Made by a program: the position numbers and the translations under genes
Notes under the pieces: model-generated
What the model saw: only the letters and a program-made list of their open reading frames with translations
Database searches by the model: none
What the model was told of the DNA's origin: nothing
Assembly (NCBI GenBank): GCA_039566865.1
Contig: CM076948.1
Location: 12,535,001-12,599,000 of the forward strand
Direction: 5' to 3'
Source: Aurelia coerulea
Lineage: Eukaryota > Cnidaria > Scyphozoa > Semaeostomeae > Ulmaridae
Length of the DNA stretch: 64,000 nucleotides
In this document: piece by piece, positions 19,551 through 28,560 of the stretch
Numbering within the stretch: position 1 is the stretch's first letter
How the letters are laid out: each line of letters begins with the position of its first letter

Positions 19551-20930
19551 GGGTAAGACGGGGTAACTTGAACTATTTTGAAGGTTCTTCAAGGATATCC
19601 TAAAGATGTTGTAGCTGAGGGCAAACTTTTTAGCGTTGTTTTGACATTATGTCTTTGGGTCAGTTTATCAAGCAAAAATATTTTTCAAATCTTGTTCCAC
19701 TGTCTCACAAAAGAGCTTTCTTTGGCGACCGCTCTGCCTAGTTCACTTTACCCCAGGCAGGGGTAAAGTGAACTACTTAGCAATTGTTCGATAAATCCAA
19801 AATGATGCTGGTAAAACCCGAAAACATGATTTATTTTGCAACTCTAAGGAGTTCTTCGCATGCAAGAACGAAATAAACCCAAAAATTTCACAAAAGTGAT
19901 ATTTAAAAAAAGTAAACGGTGACCTACGTTGAGAACGATCTCTGTAGATGAAATATTAACCAAAAACTATTGTTAAAGTCACAAATTCGAGTCAGATTGC
20001 AAGACCTGAATACAATTCGATGAACAATAATGGGAAAATACTTGGAAAATACTATATTGCATATAAAATACCAAATCACCACAAAGAGAAACACTATTTT
20101 CAAAGTAGTTCACTTTGCCCTGAAACCTCCACCCAGAAATAAAACCAAAAATAGTTATAAATCTATGACAATTATCAATATTCTAATTTTCCCAGTGATG
20201 CCCATTTATCCTTTCTATGTCGATAGGTATACTTTCTTCATCAAATTCCAATGAAATTCTTAGATCAGTAACCGCATTTTTGAATGAAGGTCAAACTTAG
20301 GCTGTCAAATTGTTGGAGGTTTTTCAGGGAGCTGGTATCATAATGTATTTCTGTGTCATCAGAGCGAAAAATTGTCCTGCAAATTATGATCTTCTCTAGG
20401 CAGAATTATGAAGCAAATGAGATTAAATAGGTTTTCTTCATCTGACTTAATGTTCATATGAGAAAATCAAAAATCATGGGTAGTTCACTTTACCCCGGTC
20501 GAAGCAAAATATCGACTGAACGGTAGATCTTTTAAAATATTATGTTAGCTGACAAAAAAGTCTTTCTTGGCCCTTTCCTTTTGGAAAAAGTAAACACATG
20601 GCATGTGCTTCAAATCGATCCAAACAATTATAGAAATGAATTTCGTCTAGGGGTAAAAAATTAAGGCCAAAGATAAGAGCCCAAACCTATAAACCATAAT
20701 TTCCCAAGGTTGTTTCTACTGCCTCGGGTAAAGGGATTTTTTGCAACAACAGGAAGAACTATTTTGCAAAAATGTTTTCATTTTCTGTGAGCACATGTAC
20801 CAAAGCATTGGGCACAAATCACGTTTTATCATTGCATGTTTACTTTTAGAGAGAAGTGGGCATGTTCTGAGTAGTTCACTTTACCCCGTAGTTCACTTTA
20901 CCCCGTAGTTCACTTTACCCCGTCTTACCC
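19551..20930 (+). mobile_element. TA-target transposon, complete copy, 1380 bp
   Basis: Starts GGGTAAGACGGGGTAA and ends TTACCCCGTCTTACCC, with TA at 19549-19550 and 20931-20932. The target is the foldback minisatellite, which continues on the right. The right end has three copies of GTAGTTCACTTTACCCC. A 62-codon ORF (19578-19766) with a hydrophobic centre is also present at 18841-19029, but I do not recognise a transposase. The termini resemble those of 11201-11776 only in base composition. Confidence 0.8.
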
Positions 20931-21092
20931 TATTATCTAAAATGTGGTAGGATATTATCTTAAATGTGGTGGATACGCGTAGCAGGGGTGGGATATTATC
21001 TTAAATGTGGTGGATGCGCGTAGCATGGGTGGGATATTATTCTAAATGTGGCGGCACTTGTCTTGAATATATTTTACAAGCAGTCGAGAGTG

Positions 21093-21827
21093 TCATCTGG
21101 TCGAAAAGAATATAGAGTCCAAATACTGCAGGACTGAATTTGCATTCATTCCACGAATTCGGTTCCGCGAGGGGAAAGAGTCAGGGAAAGAGTATAGTAG
21201 TTTGCCATCAAAAGATAGGACATAAACAGTTTTCATTTCTTCTGCGAATTGGTCAACTAGCCCAGGGACAAACCCATGCTCTAGGTGCCTTGGTAGCACA
21301 ACGAGAGCGTTACTTTCTCTCTTTATGGTCGCATCACTTGGAACCGCAAAGTCGATGCGAGCTCCTGCTGGCATGTAATTCCCTGGCTCCACATACATCC
21401 CCGCATGTCACTCTCCAGTGAATTTTTCACCAGACATAAATCTGGTAAATTTACCGTGCATAAGCCACTGGCCATATATCCAAAAGAGCATGATATTGTT
21501 ATTCCCCGAGTTATATCTCAACCCGCTTACCTTGTCTATGCCATAAAATCTTACCACGTCGAGAAACAGTAATAGATCTATGTTGTCGAGAGGAAAAATT
21601 CCCTCTGCAACAAGCCGGATGAGTCTACAAATAATGTTCAGGAGTCATGCAGATTCAAGATTTCTTATAAAGTCATCTAATAAGGCTAAAATATACGATT
21701 TAGATTCCAACCCTCTTCTATTCAAGGATAACCTCTTTCTAGCCTTCGATTAATTTTGATCGGCATTTCCCTTCTGTTTCTCCTCCTTTTTCTTTTTCGG
21801 AGCTTGTGCAGCTTGCAGAACTTCCAT
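21093..21827 (-). pseudogene. Captured unknown gene, right-arm copy
   Basis: Reverse-complement copy of 12395-13664 without the MITE. It shares the TGA after KFTGE, so that lesion came before the arm duplication or was homogenised between arms. It diverges from the left copy after FPDSFP through a small deletion (the left arm has TTCGCGGAACC) and ends earlier. No domain is recognised; see the left copy for the motifs. Confidence 0.5.
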
Positions 21828-22050
21828 AATCTTACATTTGTGGTTTTTCATAAACACCTTGAATGCAGACTTGCTTGAATGCTAACCTGCCTATAAATGA
21901 AAAGAATACAGACCAGGAGGTAAGATCCTTACAACAACGAGGCGGTTTTCGTGGAAAAAAATCAAATTCAGTCCTGCAGTATTTAGATTCTATATTCTTT
22001 TCGACCCAATCCAATGACAATCTCGTCTGCTTGCAAAATCTATTCAAGAC

Positions 22051-22499
22051 AAGTGCCGCCACATTTATGATAATATTCCACCCCTGCTACGCGTATCCAC
22101 CACGATTAAGATAATAACCCACCCCCTTTTAATCGTATCCACCACATTTAAGATAATACCCCACCCCTGCTACGCGTATCCACCATGATTAGGATAATAA
22201 CCCACCCTCTTTTAATCGCATCCAACACATTCAAGATAATACCTCACCCCTGCTACGCGTATCCACCACATTTAACATGATAGCCCACCCCCTTTTAATC
22301 GCATCCACCACATCTAAGATAATATCCCAACCCTGCTACGCGTATCCACCACATTTACGATAATATCCCACCACATTTAAGATAATAACCCACCCCCTTT
22401 TAATCGCATCCACCACATTCAAGATAATATACCACCCCTACTAATCGTATCCACCACATCTACGATAATATACCGCCCCTTTTACGCGCATCCACCACT
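22051..22499 (-). repeat. 41-bp minisatellite in the right foldback arm
   Basis: About eleven inverted units (ACCACATTTAAGATAATA...CCACCCC type), three more than in the left arm. This expansion or contraction partly accounts for the difference in arm length. Confidence 0.9.
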
Positions 22500-22525
22500 A
22501 TTACGCGTATAGGTTTGCTAGCGTG

Positions 22526-22888
22526 ATTTATATTTCGGCTGACACTCTCAATCCCATGTGGGTAAATGGTTAAAAGATAAGCTGTTTGATGGATGATGGT
22601 AATTTTATGGTTTGGAGTGTGTCTAGGGTATTTTGTTTTTATCTAAATAAGTTTATGTTAATTTTGTTTATGCTGTAAAACGTCTGTATTATTGTAAGTC
22701 TATAGTTTGGAATGTATTAAGGGTATCGTAATTTTGACTTTATGTAAATTTTATGTTAATCTAATTTCATTTACATTGTATATAAACCTTGCTGTCCGGA
22801 GTTGTTAAGTAAACTGATGAAGATTTTTATCGAAACGTCTTGACCAATTACAGTGTGTTTTTATATAACATTATCAATGATAATAATT
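22526..22888 (+). other. Penelope 3' non-coding tail, part 2
   Basis: From ATTTATATTTCGGCTGACAC to the (ATT)n tract it matches 26079-26440. It contains the hammerhead-like core at 22814. The last 30 bp lead into the trinucleotide repeat. Confidence 0.85.
22814..22839 (+). ncRNA. Hammerhead-ribozyme-like core
   Basis: CTGATGAAGATTTTTATCGA then AACGTC: the conserved CUGAUGA and GAAAC elements flank a short possible stem (GAU/AUC). Penelope-like retroelements are known to carry hammerhead motifs of this general form. A stable stem I is not obvious, so catalytic activity is doubtful. Confidence 0.5.
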
Positions 22889-22911
22889 ACTATTATTATT
22901 ATTATTATTAT
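22889..22911. repeat. (ATT)n microsatellite, tract 1
   Basis: About eight repeats between a Penelope tail and the next retroelement body. Confidence 0.95.
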
Positions 22912-23230
22912 CGCTAAAAGAAGAGTTAAGCGGTGTGTGGATCCTTCGGGGAGTCGCATTGGGGAGCTGCATAGTTGCAAGTGTAGCCTCAAAGGATTCA
23001 GTATGAGTTTTAAGACCTTCCAATCCTTTCTCGAATTCACAAGGGACATAAAAACAAAAACAAAACAAGTTCATTGTTTAATCATCTGGGATTCAGCTAC
23101 TGCTAAAAAAAGAGTTAAGCAGTGTGCGAATCTTTCGGAGGGGTCTCTTGTTGGAGCCGCAAAGTTACCAGTGTGAGTTTAAGAGCTCCCAATCTTTCTT
23201 CTAAGTCACAAAGGACACTAAAAAATAGCT

Positions 23231-23490
23231 CCTCAAGACAGAACGTCTTGATTAAAGATTTTTCATATTATCCCAAGAAATCTGCCCGTTTCCTTCCATT
23301 TCCTTCCATTCCCTTCTTCACGTCGTTACGTGTAGTGCTATGTTCGTGTTCCCTGTTTTATGTTGCCATGAGGTAGTCATAGTTTTTTGCTCCAAATGGT
23401 ATTGTAATAGTAGTAGGGTATAGTATTTTGTTAGTAGTGTAATTAAGTAATGTGTATTGTAAGTTTTTAGATTGAATGTAAAAAAAAAAT
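23231..23490 (+). mobile_element. 260-bp poly(A) retroposon insertion
   Basis: Absent from the paralogue near 30515. AATAGCT is present on both sides (end of 23221-23230, and 23493-23499), and the insert ends in an A-rich tail (AAAAAAAAATAA). No coding remnant is recognisable; it is likely a 5'-truncated LINE 3' UTR or a SINE. Confidence 0.75.
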
Positions 23491-23662
23491 AAAATAGCTA
23501 AATTGGTGCAAAGCAGGAAAAATTCTATTGTTTGTCAGTTGTAAAGGTATTAGGTTTTTTAGATAGATTCATTGTAAATATAGCATTATCGTCATGTAAA
23601 TTATTTTAGGTGTAAACAACGTAATGTCTATAAATTCTCGGCTGCCTTGTAAAGTTTTTATA

Positions 23663-23687
23663 CTGAAGAAGATTTTATATCGAAACG
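23663..23687 (+). ncRNA. Hammerhead-like core, variant CTGAAGA
   Basis: CTGAAGAAGATTTTATATCG then AAACG. The T to A change in the CUGAUGA box would be expected to abolish standard hammerhead activity, but position and surroundings match the Penelope tails. Confidence 0.35.
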
Positions 23688-23718
23688 TTTTTGCGACATC
23701 CAACAGGTTTTGTTTTTA

Positions 23719-23758
<40 letters not shown>
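23719..23758. repeat. (ATT)n microsatellite, tract 2
   Basis: About thirteen repeats, directly at the 3' end of the minus-strand LINE that follows. Confidence 0.95.
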
Positions 23759-23835
23759 TGTTCTTTGCTTTTAATGCAGTACAGTTCTCGCCACTGTGCC
23801 GAGGTCAGTCCATGTCCCTAAGGCAACAGCAGTGT

Positions 23836-24615
23836 TCACTTGATGGACAACGTTCTTCTCAGGATGTGGGCGCTTCCGAGGAGAGCAATCTTCTGCAATT
23901 CTTCAATCCGTATGTGACCAGGAATTTGACTGACGTACTTCTCAAGGCCTTTCTTGATGAGTCCCAGTGCTCCCACTACCATTGGAACTGTCGATGTCTT
24001 CATTTCCCACATTTTTGTTACTTCAATTTCAAGATCTTTATACTTGGACAGCTTCTCTACTTCTTTAATCGATACATTTCTTTCAGATGGTATACTCATG
24101 TCAATCATAATGCATTTCTTTTCTTTCTTGTCTTTGATAATTATGTCAGGTCTATTAGCTTTTATCTCTTTGTCTGTGCTTACAGGCATGTCCCATAGTA
24201 CGGTGGCAGCTTCATTTTCAGTCACTTTCTCAGGTTTATGCTCATACCACTTATCTGCAGTTGGGAAATGGTAATTTTTGCATATTCTCCAATGTAGGTA
24301 TCCTGCTGCCTTGTCATGTCGCTGTACATATTCCGTCTTTGCGAGTACTGGACAGCCGGCTACAATATGGTCAATAGTTTCCTCGAATTCATTGCACATC
24401 CTACACTTGGGGTCAGTGCCGTCTTTGATGATCTTATTGTGGTATGATCTTGTTGCTAAGCTTTGATCCTGTGCAGCAATTATCAATCCCTCAGTTTCTC
24501 CTTTAAGTCCAGGACTCTTAAGCCATTTGTGAGTCTGTTCTATTTCAACATCTGGCTTATTCACCCTAGTTGGATACTGGCCATGCATCGGTTTTCCTTC
24601 CCATATCTGTCTCAT
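23836..24615 (-). pseudogene. CCHC motif and restriction-like endonuclease of LINE copy 1
   Basis: C-terminal part of the LINE protein. Residues CRMCNEFEETIDHIVAGC form the C-x2-C..H-x4-C motif. The nuclease region carries RPDIIIKDKKEKKCIMID, then the lysine of the KEVEKLSKYKDLEIEV segment, fitting the PD-(D/E)xK fold of RLE LINEs. The frame itself is open for 259 codons, but a shift in an A8 run (about 24671-24680) separates it from RT. The methionine at 24615 is internal. The domain is expected to cut the target site; the TAA-repeat flanks suggest that specificity. Confidence 0.85.
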
Positions 24616-24647
24616 CTTCTCATGTGCCTTCTTCTTTGTCTCTTGCT

Positions 24648-25846
24648 TTACTCTTTTAGCAAATAAAGTGATTTTTTTTGTTGTATTCTAGCAGTGTCTG
24701 GTACTTCTAACTCTCCTTTAAATTTTCTGGCATCTTTTGCAACAGAATAAAGCTTCTTGCTGTTTTCATGCCGGTACACAAGTTTGAGAAGGGGATCTTC
24801 TGTTTGTTCCAGGTACGAGTTTAGCCCCACTGTGGTTGTTTTGAACACGAGTTCGAGCTGAGTGAGGCCCCGTCCGCCACCTTCTCTCGGTAGGTACATT
24901 CTTTCCACATCAGCTTTTGGGTGGTTCATCCTCTCCATAGTTAACAGCTTCCTTGTCTTTGTATCCAGCTTTCTTATTTCACTCATCTGCCAGTTTACAA
25001 TGTTGACACTATAAGTAAATACGGGTACAGCAAGTGTATTGATTGCTTCTATCTTGTTTGATCCGTTGAGTTCACTTTTTGTTACCAGTCTCACTCTCCT
25101 GTAGTATTCTTTTCTAATTTGTTCTTTCATGGCGGAATGCTGTATACCATCACCTTCATTGATCCTTAGATATTTGTAAGCACCTTCCTGTTCTAGCTCC
25201 TTTATTGTAGTATTAGTGTCTACTGTGATGTCTGTAGTTTGTGTGAGCTTGCCCCTCTTGAATGTGGCTTTGGCACATTTTGCAAGGCCGAACTGCATGC
25301 AGATATCGTCACTAAAGGTCTTGATTGTCTTGAGCAGCCCCTCCTGTTGATTGTCGTTTTTCACATAGGTCTTCAGATCGTCCATATAGAACGAATGGCT
25401 AATTTTCTTACCGCCTACTTCATACCCATATCCAGTGTTGTTGAGCATAATGCTGAGTGGTGCTAATGACAGGCAGAACAAAAGTGGCGATAACGAGTCT
25501 CCTTGAAAGATACCACTTTTAATGCTTATTGATCTTGTCTTAATTGTACCCTGACTGTGACTTAGAGACAGTGTGGTCTTCCAGTTGCTCATACTCCCCG
25601 TCATGAATCTTATTAATATTGGGGACAACTTGTACATTTCCATTGCCTTAATGATCCAAGAGTGCGGGACACATCAAATGCCTTACTGTAATCAATCCAA
25701 GCGGTGCTGAGGTTCTTTTTCTTGTTCTTACAATCTTCAAGTATCATTTTATTTATCAATAATTGATCTTTGCAGCCATAGCTTCCTCTCTTACATCCTT
25801 TCTGTTCTTGTGGTAACAGGTTGTTTCTTTCAAGGAAGGTGTATGT
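24648..25846 (-). pseudogene. Reverse transcriptase of LINE copy 1
   Basis: Motifs in order: [20 protein letters not shown] (first catalytic Asp), GIFQGDSLSPLLFCLSLAPL, SFYMDDLKTY (catalytic YMDD), then a thumb region with RLVTKSELNGSNKIEAINTL and HPKADVERMYLPREGGGRGL, typical of R4-type LINEs. A frame change lies near 25660 and another in the A run at 24671-24680. The 5' part (about half the RT fingers and all upstream) is missing. Confidence 0.87.
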
Positions 25847-25847
25847 T

Positions 25848-25848
25848 C

Positions 25849-25937
<89 letters not shown>
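25848..25937. repeat. (ATT)n microsatellite, tract 3
   Basis: Thirty uninterrupted repeats between the truncated LINE and a Penelope tail. Confidence 0.95.
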
Positions 25938-26458
25938 GCTGGCTGGCTGGTTAACTTCGTGCAATTAGCACGTGGTGTTGGGGTGGAATTCCCCATCGGG
26001 CCATTCGGGATTTAGCAACTTAAGCAAATCCTTGGAGGGTTACTGGCTGGCGTCTGTTTTCCTGTTTCCTTGTAAACATTTATATTTCGGCTGACACTCT
26101 CGGTCCCATGTGGGTAAAAGGTTAAAAGATAGGCTGTATGATTGCAATTTCATGGTTTGGAATGTGTCTAGGGTATTTTTGTTTTTATCTTAATAAGTTT
26201 ATGTTAATTTTGTTTACGCTGTAAAACGTCTGTATTATTGTAAGTCTATAGTTTGGAATGTATCAAGGGTATCGTAATTTTGATTTTATGTAAATTTTAT
26301 GTTAATCTAATTTTATTTACATTGTATATAAACCTGTCTGTCCGGAGTTGTAAAGTAAACTGATGAAGATTTTAATCGAAACGTTTTTGTCAAATAACAG
26401 TGTGTTTTTTCATATATTTTATTTTCTGTTGTTTTTTGATGGTGCTTTTAGTTCAATT
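25938..26458 (+). mobile_element. Penelope 3' tail, uninterrupted copy
   Basis: Collinear with 11098-11200, 11777-11818 and 22526-22888, and therefore the empty-site reference for the MITE and the foldback element. It is flanked by (ATT)n on both sides. It has no coding part: either a severely 5'-truncated insertion or a pLTR-like unit. Confidence 0.85.
26360..26385 (+). ncRNA. Hammerhead-ribozyme-like core
   Basis: CTGATGAAGATTTTAATCGA then AACGTT. The inner stem can be GAUU/AAUC, one pair longer than in the 22814 copy. Confidence 0.5.
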
Positions 26459-26484
26459 TATTATTATTATTATTATTATTATTA

Positions 26485-26562
<78 letters not shown>
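26459..26562. repeat. (ATT)n microsatellite, tract 4
   Basis: About 34 repeats with one ATC variant, lying between two Penelope-type tails in opposite orientation. Confidence 0.95.
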
Positions 26563-26563
<1 letters not shown>

Positions 26564-26887
26564 GAAAAACAAAACTGTTAAAAGCAAAACGTTTCGATTA
26601 TAAAGTCTTCATCAGTTGTTTACAACCACAGGACAGCCAAGTATTTATAGGACAAAATAACATTAACATAAAATCGTGATAAAATCCCCCCGAGGCCCCC
26701 CTTAAAAACAATGCCAAACAACACACCTAGACTATTTCAAGTTTTCTTAGCCAGCCAAAACTTCCAATTCAAATAAAAGTTGATGGTAAATTCCCTAATC
26801 CTTTAGTTCTCGACATCAGAATGGAAGCTCTGCGTATATAAAGCCTCAAGCAAACGAAGAAGCACGCCTCCCAACGACCCTCCTGGG
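26563..26887 (-). mobile_element. Penelope-type tail in reverse orientation
   Basis: On the minus strand it ends with CTGATGAAGACTTTATAATCG and AAACG (26589-26615), then (ATT)n. The rest diverges from the plus-strand tails (GGACAGCCAAGTATTTATAGG region), so it is a different subfamily. Confidence 0.65.
26589..26615 (-). ncRNA. Hammerhead-like core on the minus strand
   Basis: CUGAUGA and CGAAACG are conserved around a longer inner loop. The same caveat applies as for the plus-strand copies. Confidence 0.45.
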
Positions 26888-26888
26888 A

Positions 26889-26931
<43 letters not shown>

Positions 26932-26947
26932 TCTTATTATTATTATT
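26888..26947. repeat. (ATT)n microsatellite, tract 5
   Basis: About twenty repeats with one TTC interruption, at the 3' end of LINE copy 2. Confidence 0.95.
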
Positions 26948-27081
26948 CAATTGTACATGCTCGGGTTAGATGTTTTCCGGTTTATGCCTTGAAAGCAAGT
27001 TGCAACAAGCAACTAAAGGTTTCAAAGTCAATGTCCATCTCCTTCAGGTTTCAAGCACCTTCCTCAGTATTCTTCCTCTTC

Positions 27082-27927
27082 CTAACAATGCTGTTTTTGC
27101 ACCTGTCCTACTCTCAAATTAATCCCAATTTTCTCTATCCATTTATCAAATTCTTTCGATACAGCTCCCAGTGCTCCAATAACTACAGGTATGACAATCA
27201 CTTTCTTCATGCCCCACATAGTGGCTACTTCTCTTTTCAAGTCTCCATACTTTTCCATCTTTTCTCGCTCGTCAATGATCTTGCATTCCTTTACATCTTC
27301 CTTTACCACCACAATGTCTGGTCTTCGTGCTGCAATCTCATGGTCGCACTGGATATTGAAATCCCACAATACCTTGATATTTCCCTTTCTTGAAACACCC
27401 TCTGGTTCATGTTCGTACCACTTATTTGCCCTTTCGATGTCAAGCTCTCCACACAACTCCCAGTGTATATTTCTTGCAATGTTATCATGCCTTCTCTTGT
27501 ATTCTCGCTGGGCTAGCATTTTACATTCACTCACAATATGGTTGATCGTCTCTCCTTTTTCGCCACATAACCTGCACAGAGGTGACTCCAGGGTGTTATC
27601 AATATGATGTTTCACATAGTTTGTTCTCAATGCCTGGTCTTGTGCAGCACATATTAATGCTTCTGTACAAGCTTTCAAGTCACCATTTTTGAGCCATTCC
27701 CAGGTCTTATCTTTATCAATGTTTTCATCCATTTCTCTGATGTATTGTCTGTGCATTCTTTTCTCTTTCCACGCTTGTTCTCTTGCGTTGATCTGCTTTC
27801 TTTTGAATTCTTCAGGTCTTACTGTTTCGTCTGTTTTGATGGTCATTTTTATACTTGCTACTTTCAACATTGGTTCATTGCTTTGCTTTACATACCAACC
27901 CAAGAAATTCTCTTCACCCTTTATACA
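27082..27927 (-). pseudogene. CCHC and restriction-like endonuclease of LINE copy 2, core deletion
   Basis: Carries CRLCGEKGETINHIVSEC (CCHC) and RPDIVVVKEDVKECKIID. Compared with copy 1, about 13-17 residues between the catalytic Asp segment and EKMEKYGDLK are missing, which should remove the conserved proline and lysine segment of the nuclease. The frame stays open, so the deletion was in frame. Inactive nuclease is the likely result. Confidence 0.82.
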
Positions 27928-27935
27928 CCCCTCGC

Positions 27936-28552
27936 CAGGGACTGCGCAGCCATTGGGCTAGGGGGGCTAAAGCCCCCCACTTTTTTCAAAAATAGGCCTA
28001 AAGACTTTCACAAATAAGGAATTTTCAATGTTTTCATTTAAAAGATCAATGACAACGAAGAAAAACAACTTGTACACAATTTATGTGTCACCATGCAACT
28101 ACCGTATTTGCTGAGAGATCGTTCTCAATGGCTAGACGCCTCAAAACTTGGCTTCATTTGAACATGAAGCAAGCAAGATTCAACAATCTAGCTATATTGA
28201 ACTTTCATAAACAACTAGGAGACACGATGTCCCTCTTGGAAATTGCTGATGATTTCGTTAGAAATTAGAATAGGCATCGCAACATGGAAAATTTGCTCTA
28301 ACCGTTCTTCATTAGTAATAGTTTTTTATGAGAAGAAACGCTTTGTTGTTAATATTTTTGAATGATATGTCTCTTTTCATAGTAATTAAAATCTTTTCTA
28401 ACCCGAACTGTATATAAATATAGACCTAAAGATGCAAGTCTATTTTGAAAGGGGCGTTTTCCGATGTCCTAAAGGGCGTGGTCTCAAAATAATTTCGGCT
28501 CGCTGCGCTCGCCGTTCAGCCCCCCTTCTAAAGAACCGCTGCGCGGTCCCTG
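27936..28552 (+). mobile_element. hAT transposon deletion derivative, 617 bp
   Basis: Begins CAGGGACTGCGCAGCC and ends GCTGCGCGGTCCCTG. The 8-bp CCCCTCGC/CCCCTCAC flanks (27928-27935, 28553-28560) are a target duplication with one change. The LINE frame resumes across it. It retains the end of a transposase gene. Confidence 0.85.
28083..28268 (+). pseudogene. hAT transposase C-terminal dimerisation domain fragment
   Basis: About 60 codons with the ERSFSMARRLKTWLHLNM block and RFNNLAILNFHK. This is the hallmark of the hATC dimerisation region in hAT transposases and their domesticated relatives. The catalytic core and zinc finger are missing, so the copy is non-autonomous. The start codon is internal. 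Confidence 0.85.
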
Positions 28553-28560
28553 CCCCTCAC

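Larger units (their letters stand above)
11819..22525. mobile_element. 10.7-kb foldback transposon with long inverted arms
   Basis: Starts CACGCTAGCAAACC and ends GGTTTGCTAGCGTG. The 5-bp ATTTA is present on both sides (11814-11818, 22526-22530), while the paralogous tail near 26079 carries it once. The left arm (11819-14674) and right arm (20008-22525) are reverse complements apart from later insertions and copy-number changes in the minisatellite. The arms carry a 41-bp tandem repeat, a captured ORF and a TA-target transposon end; the centre carries a hAT-like element. No transposase of its own is recognised. The structure resembles foldback elements in general; the family is not identified. 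Confidence 0.85.
20931..22525 (-). repeat. Right foldback arm, outer part
   Basis: Reverse complement of 11819-13770. It lacks the TTA-flanked MITE and has a longer minisatellite. Together with 20008-20930 it forms the complete right arm. Confidence 0.9.
8997..22888 (+). mobile_element. Penelope-like element (EN+), 5'-truncated, split by three nested insertions
   Basis: RT and GIY-YIG endonuclease coding segments (8997-11056) are followed by a non-coding tail that resumes at 22526 and ends at an (ATT)n tract at 22889. The segments 11057-11200, 11777-11818 and 22526-22888 are collinear with the uninterrupted tail at 25938-26458, which shows they were once contiguous. The nested insertions are a LINE tail (9148-9644), a TA-target MITE (11201-11776) and the foldback element (11819-22525). 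The element starts abruptly inside RT, so it is 5'-truncated, as is common in this group. Confidence 0.85.
22912..23718 (+). mobile_element. Retroelement tail family B, copy 1
   Basis: GCTAAAAGAAGAGTTAAGCG onwards is repeated at 30192-30741. Inside, a segment of about 170 bp is loosely duplicated (GGATTCAGCTACTGCTAAAA and GTTAAGC..GTGTG motifs). It ends with a CTGAAGA...CGAAACG core and an (ATT)n tract, parallel to the Penelope tails, so I infer a related Penelope-type 3' region. Its coding part is absent. It is interrupted by a poly(A) insertion at 23231-23490. Confidence 0.65.
23759..25847 (-). mobile_element. R4/Dong-like LINE, copy 1, 5'-truncated
   Basis: A minus-strand single-ORF LINE with reverse transcriptase followed by a CCHC motif and a restriction-like endonuclease, the order of R2/R4-type elements. 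It is bounded by (ATT)n at both ends (23719-23758 and 25848-25937). Dong/R4 elements are known to insert in TAA repeats, which matches. It is truncated within RT at about 25846. Confidence 0.8.

Noticed and set aside
18841..19766. 62-codon ORF in the TA-target transposon as a transposase
   Set aside because: It lacks any DDE/D motif or helix-turn-helix pattern and is far too short.
25821..26603. ORFs encoding long runs of Tyr or Ile (25821-26015, 26363-26603, 23624-23821)
   Set aside because: They are translations of (ATT)n microsatellites, not proteins.
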